Shown here: positions 1 through 7,300 of the stretch, piece after piece
How positions within the stretch are numbered: the first letter of the stretch is position 1
How the letters are laid out: the number at the start of each line of letters is the position of its first letter
From: Treponema sp.
GTDB lineage: Bacteria > Spirochaetota > Spirochaetia > Treponematales > Treponemataceae
Direction of reading: 5' to 3'
Length of the DNA: 12,609 nt
NCBI GenBank assembly: GCA_016297415.1
Contig: JAEDGQ010000056.1
Location: forward strand, 1 to 12,609
Translations under genes and position numbers: made by a program
Notes under the pieces: model-generated
What the model was told of the DNA's origin: nothing
Database searches by the model: none
What the model saw: the letters and a program-made list of their open reading frames with translations, nothing else

Positions 1-221
1 GTGGTGGTACAGGTCGTACACTTCACCCAGATAACATGGCTGCAGGTCCAGCTTCATACGGCTTTACAGATACATTAGGCCGCATGCACTCAGACGCTCA
101 GTTCGCAGGATCATCATCAGTTCCAGCACACGTAGAAATGATGGGCTTTATGGGTATGGGAAATAACCCAATGGTTGGTTGTACAGTCGCTTGTGCTGTT
201 GCAGTAGCCGGTTCATTCTAA
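1..221 (+). CDS. 3' end of an unrecognised, probably highly expressed gene (partial)
   Basis: The reading frame is open from the window edge (first full codon at base 3) to TAA at 219-221, so the true start lies upstream; the ATG at 36 is internal. The visible 72 residues begin Gly-Gly-Thr-Gly-Arg-Thr and are rich in Gly, Ala and Met. They contain HPDNMAAGP, then a Met-rich stretch (EMMGFMGMGNNPMVGC), and end in a small-residue hydrophobic run, VACAVAVAGSF. That could be a buried core helix or a membrane helix. I do not recognise the family. Codon choice differs from the other genes here: Phe is mostly TTC, His CAC, Asn AAC, Pro CCA and Ser TCA, the pattern of an abundant protein. It ends about 20 bp before a strong hairpin terminator. 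Its last codons are also the source of an inverted repeat found beyond the terminator. Confidence in it being a real gene is high; its function is unknown. Confidence 0.8.
   Translation, partial: GGTGRTLHPDNMAAGPASYGFTDTLGRMHSDAQFAGSSSVPAHVEMMGFMGMGNNPMVGCTVACAVAVAGSF
167..186 (+). repeat. Left arm of a 20-bp inverted repeat (inside the gene tail)
   Basis: This coding segment (residues PMVGCT and flanks, starting CCCAATGGTTGG) reappears as its reverse complement at 296-315, with 19 of 20 positions matching. The single difference (T at 179 against C on the other arm's complement) still allows a G-U pair in RNA. The terminator hairpin lies between the arms. Confidence 0.85.
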
Positions 222-242
222 CATAAACCTTAGAACCAAACT

Positions 243-280
243 AAAAAAAACGAGCGTTCCTATGAACGCTCGTTTTTTTT
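243..280 (+). terminator. Strong intrinsic terminator, potentially bidirectional
   Basis: A perfect 9-bp stem, CGAGCGTTC (251-259) and GAACGCTCG (264-272), closes a CTAT loop. Eight T follow (273-280) and eight A precede (243-250). It ends transcription of the gene stopping at 221. The A-tract means the same hairpin has a T-tract when read leftwards, so it could also stop a minus-strand transcript coming from the 281-460 region. Confidence 0.93.
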
Positions 281-427
281 GCCCAGAATAGAAGTCTGTA
301 CAGCCAACCATTGGGGAGAGAAGTGGAACAAAGACCAGGCAAGAGGAAGCGCCATGGAGGGCGCCAGAGACGGTTAATAGACACAACTGTAAAACAGTTG
401 TGTCGCGGACAGGAGGTCCGCAATACA
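281..427. ncRNA. Candidate structured non-coding RNA or structured spacer
   Basis: This intergenic stretch is about 53% GC by my count, clearly above the surrounding coding DNA. It holds three compact perfect hairpins: GCGCC 349-353 with GGCGC 360-364; an 11-bp stem at 380-390 with 394-404 (GACACAACTGT, AAA loop, ACAGTTGTGTC); and GCGGAC 405-410 with GTCCGC 416-421, directly abutting the previous stem. None is followed by a T-run, so they are not simple terminators. Strand is undecided. Plus-strand RNA would carry a segment (296-315) complementary to the preceding gene's mRNA. Minus-strand RNA could start near 448 from a TACAAT -10 (460-455) and end at the bidirectional terminator, giving about 200 nt. 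I could not match it to SRP RNA, 6S, tmRNA, RNase P or a known riboswitch. Reading frames on the minus strand here have no ribosome site and no recognisable protein. Confidence 0.45.
296..315 (-). repeat. Right arm of the 20-bp inverted repeat
   Basis: This is the reverse complement of 167-186 with one mismatch. On the minus strand it even keeps the reading PMVGCT, as in the gene tail. It lies just beyond the terminator at the start of the GC-rich hairpin island. The arm contains its own small foldback (CCAA 304-307 with TTGG 311-314). Confidence 0.85.
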
Positions 428-456
428 TTGACACAAAGTTAGTTTTTTAAGATTAT
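428..456 (+). promoter_or_regulatory. Sigma-70-type promoter for the DUF4912/GH57 operon
   Basis: A perfect -35 TTGACA (428-433) is followed, after 17 bp, by GATTAT (451-456), a 4-of-6 match to the -10 consensus. Transcription would start near 462-464, only about 10 nt before the ATG at 473. The transcript would be nearly leaderless and would exclude the hairpins upstream. Confidence 0.6.
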
Positions 457-472
457 TGTAGCATTAAAAATT

Positions 473-1153
473 ATGGATACTAAAAAATTAACACGTAGTC
501 ATCTTGAAACACTGGCTACAGCTGACCTTATTTCCCTTGCGGATGAATTTGGAATTGATTTTCCTGAAAATTTAAACAGAAGCTTTATCATTGGAGAACT
601 TCTTGAAGTTGCTGAAGAACTTGAAGAAGAACAGGATGAAGAAGAAATCGTTACTAATGATGATGCAGCTCCTGTTCACGAAGATTCTGAAAAACTCCCT
701 GAAACTTATAATGAAACTACAATCTGCGCTGTTTTAAGAAATCCTGCATGGATTTTTGTATATTGGGATATTAGTTTTGCAGATGTTAATCGTCTTAAAA
801 CCGAAACTTCATACAAATCAATGTGTCTCAGAGTTAGTTTCTGGGAAAATGAAGATGATACAAATCCTCTCGAATCTTTTGATGTACAGGTTGGACCAGG
901 TGACCGCCAGCAGTATGTTCTTTTAACACCTGGAAAAAACTTTGTCCGCGTTGACCTTGTTGCACAGTATGCAGGAAAAGATGATGAAAACCTTGCCGTT
1001 TCGAGAAAAATTGAACTTCCTAAAGGTTCATCTCTTATAAATACAGGACTTCCAGGACGAGATTTGGAATTATCACCTGCAATTGAACTTTCCGGTATGA
1101 GAGAACTGTTGAATTCTCACTACGAAAATCACCGGCAGTCTTTCTTACAGTAG
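473..1153 (+). CDS. DUF4912 domain protein with Rho_N/SAP-like N-terminus
   Basis: 226 residues, no signal peptide and no membrane segment, so cytoplasmic. Residues about 4-46 form a short helical module (SHLETLATADLISLADEFGI) resembling the Rho termination factor N-terminal/SAP-like fold. An acidic linker (about 47-60, mostly Glu/Asp) joins it to a DUF4912 core at about 80-185, recognisable from NPAWIFVYWDI and the later PGKNFVRVDLVAQY. The role of DUF4912 is not established. It is often found beside GH57/DUF1957 genes, as here, where the next gene begins 12 bp downstream. I chose the ATG at 473 because it gives the complete N-terminal module; no Shine-Dalgarno sequence precedes it, and the predicted leader is about 10 nt. 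The pairing suggests a shared role in glycan handling or regulation, but this is inference. Confidence 0.9.
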   Translation: MDTKKLTRSHLETLATADLISLADEFGIDFPENLNRSFIIGELLEVAEELEEEQDEEEIVTNDDAAPVHEDSEKLPETYNETTICAVLRNPAWIFVYWDISFADVNRLKTETSYKSMCLRVSFWENEDDTNPLESFDVQVGPGDRQQYVLLTPGKNFVRVDLVAQYAGKDDENLAVSRKIELPKGSSLINTGLPGRDLELSPAIELSGMRELLNSHYENHRQSFLQ

Positions 1154-1156
1154 AGG
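1152..1156 (+). promoter_or_regulatory. Ribosome binding site overlapping the upstream stop codon
   Basis: AGAGG begins within the TAG stop of the DUF4912 gene and lies 9 nt before the ATG at 1166. It fixes that start and suggests translation of the two genes is coupled. Confidence 0.75.
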
Positions 1157-1165
1157 AATTAAAAA

Positions 1166-2746
1166 ATGTCAGTTAAAAATCTTTCAATTGTTATAGTTGC
1201 CCATCAGCCTTTCTTCCGTCATGTTACGGGAGAAAATGAAATTCCAGGTCAGGAAAATGACCTTCTTTTTGGTGCAATCAGCCAGACATATATTCCACTT
1301 ATTGATATGCTTCATCGTTTTGAAGAAGAGGGGATTAAATCAAAATTTTCCATTGTCCTTTCTCCATCCCTGTGTGCAATGCTTAGTGATGAAGTACTTC
1401 AGAAACAGTATGTTCAATGGCTGGACAGATGTATTCTTTTTGGACAGAAAGAAGTTGAAAGACTTAAGAAAGAGCCTGAACTCTGTAAAAATGCCGGAAT
1501 TATTCTTGAAAAAGCCATTCATAATAAAACTGTATTTGTTGAAAATTACAACTGCAATCTTGTAAAAGAGTTTGCCAGCTTTGCAAAAAAAGGTTTTATT
1601 GAAATTCTGGCAACAACAGGAACTTACGCTTTCCTTCCTCATTACTCTGATATGCCTGAAATTCTCAACGCTCAGATTGAAACAGGAATCATTTCTCACA
1701 AACATTTTTTTGAAACAGCTCCAGAAGGTTTCTGGCTTCCATACATGGGTTTTGCTAAAGGCATCGAAAGAAATCTTCGTTCATACGGCATCAACTATAC
1801 TTTAATTGACAGTCACGGACTTTTATTCAGTGAAAGTTGTCCTGATACTGGTATTTTTGCTCCTGTTAGATGTTTTAATTCACTTGTACTTTTTGCAAGG
1901 GATAGAGAAACTCCATTTGATATTAATGATGAAGAAAATGGATATTCTGCAAATAAAGTTTATAAAAATCAGAATAAAGATGCAGGTTTTGAACTTACTT
2001 CACAGGAACTTGAAGGTTTTATAGAAGCAGACAGCGTAAGAACTAATACTCTTTATCGATACTGGTCAAAAGAAAGTGATTCAAATGCTGCTTATGATGC
2101 AGAAAAGGCAGAAGCTCAGGCTGTAAAAGATGGTATTGATTTTCTTAACCGCAAAAACGAAAAATTGAATAAAGCTGCTGAACAGATTGAAGGTGATGTA
2201 ACATTAACCTGTACGATTAGCGCTCACACTCTCGGTCAGACCTGGGCTGAAGGTATGATATTCCTTGAAACTGTTTTAAGAAATAATAAGGAATCAAATT
2301 TTATTTCTCACGGACAGCTTATTAAAGATCAGTTTAAGCTTCCAAAGGTTGTTCCATATCCATCTGCTTCCAGCGGTACAGGTTATGGGGAAGATCTTCT
2401 TGATAGTTCAAACTGCTGGATGCTTCGTTATACAAGAAAAATGTGCGAACGAATGGTAGACCTGGCCGGAAGATTCCCGGATGATACAGGGCTTAAAGTT
2501 CGTCTTTTAAATATTGGTGCAAAAGAACTTATGCTTGCTCAGTCCGGGGAACTTGCTAAAATGATTCACGAGAATATGCTTCCTGATTTTGTTCAGCAGT
2601 ATTTTAATTCAAGTGTAACTGATTTTACTGCTGTTTTTGATGCACTGGGTTCAAATGTTGTAAGTACAGAATGGCTTACAAAACTGGAAAAAAAACACAA
2701 CCTTTTCCCATGGATGAACTACAGAATTTTTTCTCAGAAAATGTAG
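1166..2746 (+). CDS. GH57/DUF1957 family protein, predicted catalytically inactive
   Basis: 526 residues, cytoplasmic, about the usual length of GH57 (AmyC/branching-enzyme type) proteins. Family landmarks are present in order: the N-terminal strand and HQP (VAHQPFFRH, residues 12-20); TYIPLIDML (41-49); LSPSLCAML (65-73); the EIL strand near 146; GFWLP...GIERNL (188-204); IDSHGLL (214-220); the GQTWAEG region (357-363); and a C-terminal FPWMNYRIF that matches the family ending. The catalytic positions are changed. The nucleophile in the family's WLPE motif is Tyr193 here (WLPYMGF). The acid/base Asp of the YDAELFGHWW motif aligns with Ser352 (TISAHTLGQTW). The usual SSDW substrate motif near residues 460-462 reads SGEL. 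The frame is intact, so this looks like a maintained pseudoenzyme. It may bind glucan or regulate a true branching enzyme (inference). It is the second gene of an operon and ends 27 bp before a terminator hairpin. Confidence 0.9.
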   Translation: MSVKNLSIVIVAHQPFFRHVTGENEIPGQENDLLFGAISQTYIPLIDMLHRFEEEGIKSKFSIVLSPSLCAMLSDEVLQKQYVQWLDRCILFGQKEVERLKKEPELCKNAGIILEKAIHNKTVFVENYNCNLVKEFASFAKKGFIEILATTGTYAFLPHYSDMPEILNAQIETGIISHKHFFETAPEGFWLPYMGFAKGIERNLRSYGINYTLIDSHGLLFSESCPDTGIFAPVRCFNSLVLFARDRETPFDINDEENGYSANKVYKNQNKDAGFELTSQELEGFIEADSVRTNTLYRYWSKESDSNAAYDAEKAEAQAVKDGIDFLNRKNEKLNKAAEQIEGDVTLTCTISAHTLGQTWAEGMIFLETVLRNNKESNFISHGQLIKDQFKLPKVVPYPSASSGTGYGEDLLDSSNCWMLRYTRKMCERMVDLAGRFPDDTGLKVRLLNIGAKELMLAQSGELAKMIHENMLPDFVQQYFNSSVTDFTAVFDALGSNVVSTEWLTKLEKKHNLFPWMNYRIFSQKM

Positions 2747-2772
2747 GCAGGAATTTATCATTGATTTTGCTG

Positions 2773-2821
2773 AAAAATGTACATCGTAAAGTGAAATACT
2801 TTTCTGATGTACATTTTTTTT
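2773..2821. terminator. Bidirectional terminator between convergent genes
   Basis: A perfect 13-bp outer stem pairs 2773-2785 (AAAAATGTACATC) with 2806-2818. A smaller inner stem, AAAGT 2788-2792 with ACTTT 2798-2802, sits in the loop. T2814-T2821 forms the tail on the plus strand and A2773-A2777 gives a shorter one on the minus strand. It serves the GH57 gene from the left and the UPF0164 gene from the right; the latter's stop codon (2820-2822) sits inside the T-tract. Confidence 0.88.
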
Positions 2822-4163
2822 ATTCAGAGGTTCTGTTTCCCCTGTCAAGTGTACCGAATGCATTAATCTGATCGTGTACATTGAGAAGATTCTGGGCTGT
2901 TTTAATTGCTTCTATTGCCGGATCGTATCTGATACCTATTGATTTTGAAAGGTCTCTTGCTTCTTCCCAGAGGCGGATTGCATTTACAATGTCTTCACGT
3001 TTACCTTTTGAATAGTATTCAATTCCTTCCGCATATTTATCCATTGTTTTCCGGGTAGTAAGACCCCGTCCGTGATCACTAAGTACAAGTTTTGCACAAA
3101 GACTGATGTGGTTTACAGGGTTGAAAGAGGTTGTAAGGTCAACGGTGTAATTGACACTCATTTTTACGCCTTTTACATCAAACTGACTTCCCAGACTGAA
3201 CCGTGGATTTGCACCACAAATAACAAAACCTGCATCAAAATCAAAGAAATTTGTAACATTAATTTCTATACCTGAGGCAGTAGACCACATTTCACTTTTT
3301 GCCGGGTTATAGATATTTACCGGCTGTCTGAATTCTGCTGTAAAAAGCAGGTGTTTTAACATTCTGTAAGAAAGTCCGAGAGATATTCTGACTGGAAGAG
3401 GATCGTCAGCCTGAAATGTTCCGCCTGCACCGGTAAAACCAACACCAAGATTGTTGATGGCAAGTCCAAATGCAAGGTTTGGATCAAGGGAGTTAAAGTG
3501 TTTAAGAAAATTAAAACGGACAAGCATGCCGGCGTCTCCCATAAGAGCTACGGCTGATTGCTCCATTCCTGATCCTGTGATTATTTCGTCAGTCTGATCG
3601 TTTGTATAGTCAGGCATTTTACGAAGACTTCCGCGGACATTATATCCCAGGGCAATTCCCTTAAAGTTGTATCCTGCCAGAAAATTATAGGACATATTAA
3701 TGGCTATAGATGTTTCTGAATAATAGCTTCCGTTAACTTTATCTCCGTAAAGGTTGTATTCTGTGAAAGGAACATAAAAACATTTTAACTGTGCTCCCAG
3801 TCCGAAGTTGTTGAATCTTGTGGAAAACTGGAGTGTTTCCATGGCAGAGTCAGCAATCCATGAGTTATGGAAAAGGGCAACTTCCGCTCTTTCAATAACG
3901 GATGAGCCGGCAGGATTGTAATCAAAAAATCCTGAATCGTCACAAAGTCCTGTTACTGCAGTTCCAAGACTTTCTGTGCGTCCGCCTGCGGGAATGTTAA
4001 GGGAACGGAAAATTGTGGAACCTGCATTATTATCAGAAAGTGAATCAAATACATCTGAAAGCTTTGTGTTTACATCAGAAAGATCGAGACAAAAAGCTTC
4101 TGTCAGAGTAAGAACTGTAAAGAGAATAATTGAAATTGTTTTCTTCAGGTTCAAATGATTCAT
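2820..4163 (-). CDS. UPF0164 family outer-membrane beta-barrel protein with helical C-terminal tail
   Basis: 447 residues with an N-terminal signal peptide (MNHLNLKKTISIILFTVLTL, cleavage probably around residues 24-26; no good lipobox around Cys25). The mature N-terminus carries the family signature AGSTIFRSLNIPAGGRTES...GFFDYNPAG (47-86). A long region follows (about 90-362) of alternating amphipathic strands rich in Gly, Asn and aromatics (for example LQFSTRFNNFGLGAQLKCFY), typical of an outer-membrane barrel. UPF0164 members in T. pallidum have been described as FadL-like outer-membrane transporters of hydrophobic nutrients; PorV-like proteins share the N-terminal pattern. The last 75 residues (372-447) change to charged helices resembling one or two TPR hairpins (YAEGIEYYSKGKREDIVNAI), which would lie in the periplasm. 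The gene is transcribed divergently from the envelope operon to its right. The start is the first ATG giving a full signal peptide; there is no clear Shine-Dalgarno sequence. Confidence 0.9.
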   Translation of the reverse strand: MNHLNLKKTISIILFTVLTLTEAFCLDLSDVNTKLSDVFDSLSDNNAGSTIFRSLNIPAGGRTESLGTAVTGLCDDSGFFDYNPAGSSVIERAEVALFHNSWIADSAMETLQFSTRFNNFGLGAQLKCFYVPFTEYNLYGDKVNGSYYSETSIAINMSYNFLAGYNFKGIALGYNVRGSLRKMPDYTNDQTDEIITGSGMEQSAVALMGDAGMLVRFNFLKHFNSLDPNLAFGLAINNLGVGFTGAGGTFQADDPLPVRISLGLSYRMLKHLLFTAEFRQPVNIYNPAKSEMWSTASGIEINVTNFFDFDAGFVICGANPRFSLGSQFDVKGVKMSVNYTVDLTTSFNPVNHISLCAKLVLSDHGRGLTTRKTMDKYAEGIEYYSKGKREDIVNAIRLWEEARDLSKSIGIRYDPAIEAIKTAQNLLNVHDQINAFGTLDRGNRTSE

Positions 4164-4300
4164 TTTCTATATAATTACCATTTGTTTTACATTTAAATTT
4201 CGGATTTTCTTCTACATTACATAAGATTTAATACCGAAAATAAATAAAGAAATTATATTCAAAAAAAAGTATAATTTCACAGTATTTTTTTTCAAGAAAT
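4164..4300. promoter_or_regulatory. Divergent intergenic promoter region
   Basis: This very AT-rich spacer separates the UPF0164 gene (minus) from the operon starting at 4301 (plus). For the plus operon, a perfect -10 TATAAT lies at 4270-4275, giving a leader of roughly 18 nt; no good -35 is visible at the right spacing. For UPF0164, a weak pair TTTAAA (4197-4192) and TTATAT (4174-4169), read on the minus strand, would give an almost leaderless mRNA. I saw no clear operator palindrome. Confidence 0.5.
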
Positions 4301-7300
4301 ATGACCCCATATAAACACAGAATTATCAGTTTACTCATAATAATTCTTATGAGCTTCTCTCTTTATGCCCAGGAAAGTAAAACCAGGGGTGGGGAAGTTA
4401 TGTCTTTGTGGCAGATTGACCATCTTATTGAACTTACAGATTATTCAACTGCACTTCAGCAGCTTTCACTTTATATTAAAAAATATCCTGATCAGTTTGA
4501 TAAAGCTCAGAAAAGAGTTTCAAAAATTCTCAAGGCAAGATCAGCTTATAATAATCAGGCAATTGAACTGGCAGAAAAAATGCGGCTTTCTGCTGAAGGT
4601 GAAAATCTGACTGACGAAGAAATTAATGAACTTGATGTTCAGAAAATGGACATTATTGTTGCTCTTGAAAAAAGCGAAGAAAATCCTCCGCTTGAAGAAG
4701 TTAATCTTACAAACGATGCCAGAAGAACTGTAAGACTTTCTTATTACATCAACAGATCAAACATTATTGTAAATCAGGGAAGTTCTCTGGTTGCTTCCGG
4801 AAATCTTGATTCAAAAGACAATTATACTGGAGCTATTGAAAAATTTAAGGAGGGACTTACTTTAAAAACAAATGATAGTGATATTGTGTTTAACGGAGAT
4901 AAAGAAATTCCTGTTGTTTATTCTGCTTCATTTAACAAGGATGTAGATTCACATATTCAGAATATCAGAAACTATTCACTTTCAATATCTAAAAACATGG
5001 ATGACTGTCAGACTGCGTATGAGAAATATTGTGCAGCTCTGGAATCAAATGTTCCTTCTCAGGCTGTTTCGGCTTTTTCAGAAGTTAAAACTTCATTTGA
5101 ACGGCTGGCATCTGTAAGAAATATGCTCTACAAAGAAGGTAAGGTTCTTGCAGATTTAGATCATAAAGCTCTCGAATTGAATCCTGGTCTTGGTGATACA
5201 TCTTATGTAACTTTTTCACGATGGGCTGTAACTGGTGTTGATTCCAACCCGGATTCCGGTATTATTGGTGCAATTGACGGCTTCTGGAATACACGAACAG
5301 AATCAATGAAACAAAAACTCTACGAAACAGTTCGGAAAAATTTTCAATCAGTTGCTCTTGGTCTTGATTTTGAAAATGGAATTTTTAATTCAACTGATTA
5401 TGCTGCATTAAATACTTCAAGACGGCTGGCTGGTGAATTTGCCGGGTTCGGATCTCAAATTCATGGATTGTATTCACTTTTGACAGATTCAAACTGTGCT
5501 GGATTTACTCAGTACAATCAATCTATGGACTTTGCCTCTACGTTTGCAAAAAATAATTTCAGAACGCTGCTTTCTGCTGTAAGAAATATTCAGAATCAGA
5601 ATACTCAGGTTGCAGACAGAAAAGTTGTTAATAATGATTTTTCAAAATTCGGTGATGATTGTATTGCTTCTGCCTCTTTCTATGAAAAAGAACTTTTAAC
5701 TCTTGGTGAATTGAAAAATAATCAGCTGCTAATTTCTGAAAAAGAAATACAAAGTCAGATTGAAAATAACGAAAACAACGAAAGCAGTCCTGTACAGGAA
5801 AAAGCAAGAACTACAGCGGGAATACAGGTAAAGGATGAAACTCTTTCATGGAAAGAAAATATTGAACTTTATGACTCTGTAGTATCTGTATCAGAAGAAG
5901 AATGTAAAAAACAGGCAGGTCATGTCTGGTCACTTATTGCTCAGACCTATTCTCTTGAAGCAGATAATCAGCTTCTTGCTTTTACTCTCCGAAATGCTCA
6001 GGCTCAGAATCTGCTTAATGGTGTAGAAGAAGAAACAAACGGTATTCGCGGAACAAGATATTATCCTTCAAGAGCGGCTGAAGAATGTGTAAAACTTAAT
6101 CTGGATATTTCAAAACAGAGAAATATACTTTCACAATACAGGTTTACTCTTGATGGTGGTGTTGCCTACAAAGAAAGTGAACCTTTGTATTCTGCCGGAA
6201 TTGAAAATATTGAACGGGTAATTACTGCTTTGAATGATCTTGTTGTAAACAATAATCAGGTTATAAGTCAGGCTCGTGTAAAAGCAAATCAGGCTGCAAA
6301 AGCAACAAATAGAGCCCGTCAGGCTTACGATCAGGCTGTAAAATTCCTGAATAAAAATCAGTATGAAGAAGCCCGTTCTTCTCTTGATGAAGCCCGTGAA
6401 AGCTATCTCCTTTCTCTTTCACTTGAAGAAAACCATGAATTCCGCCGTCAGTTTGGTCCAATGATTTCTGCAACTGATGAAGAAATTACGGTTAAACGAA
6501 ATGAATGGGTAATTACAACTGTTCGTCATCTTATTAATGACGCCTACAACGATTATTACAGCGGCAGTTTTGAAAACTCTAAGCGTAACCTTGATGAAGC
6601 TTCCGTTGTATGGGAAAAAACACAGATCAACGCCAACGCCGAAATTGAAGAACTTATGACTCTTGTTCTTGAAGCTCTCGAATCAACTGGCGGTAAAGAA
6701 ATTGCTTTCTCTGACCCTCTTTATAAAGACATGGGTGCATATCTCAGCAATGCCTCAAACCATTATGAAGAAGGTGCAAAACTTTATGAAAAGGGCAGTA
6801 AAGATGAGGGGCTTGCTCTCTTAACTCAGGCTCGTGATGAAGTCAGAAAAGTTCAGCGTGTATTCCCTAAAAATCTGGAAGCTAATAATCTTACTCTCAA
6901 AATCACCAGAATCCTTGATCCTGATGTTTATGCTTCAACTGTTGCTGAAAGAATCAAAAAGGCTAAATCAGAAGCCAGTTCACCTAAAGAAAGCGACCAG
7001 AAAAATGCTCTTAATGATTTGAAAGAACTTCAGGCTGTTATTGGTAATGTTCCTGAACTTACGGCAGCAATCAGAGAAGTAGAAACTGCAATTAAGCGTA
7101 ATGCTCAGTCTGAACAGAGAAAAGCAGAGCTTGCCAGATCTGATGCACTTACAAAACAGGCTCAGAAAGAAACAAATATTACAAGAAAAATTGCACTTCT
7201 TGACGAAGCCCTTAAACTTAATAAACGAAATACTCAGGCCCAGACCCTTAAAGATAAAGCTTTGACTCAGAAGAGTACTTCAACTGCAGAAACTACTCTC

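Noticed and set aside
281..427. Integron attC site, since some treponemes carry integrons
   Set aside because: I looked for paired core sites (GTTRRRY and RYYYAAC) at the ends of the hairpin region and found no convincing pair.
281..427. Known riboswitch or housekeeping RNA (SRP RNA, 6S, tmRNA, RNase P)
   Set aside because: Short resemblances such as AGGAAGC and CAGCCAA are present but in the wrong order and without the conserved cores. The downstream promoter also lies after the hairpins, so it is not a leader riboswitch.
213..434. Two overlapping minus-strand open frames through the terminator and hairpin island
   Set aside because: No ribosome site, Cys/Leu-rich unrecognisable translation, and one frame reads through the terminator hairpin. 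They are better explained as chance frames over a GC-rich structured spacer.
1197..2024. Additional open frames inside the GH57 gene on both strands
   Set aside because: They are out-of-frame shadows of the GH57 coding sequence with no ribosome sites and AT-driven Phe/Leu/Lys-rich translations.
1166..2746. Annotating this as an active 1,4-alpha-glucan branching enzyme
   Set aside because: The family match is good, but both catalytic acids are replaced (Tyr193, Ser352), so activity should not be assumed.
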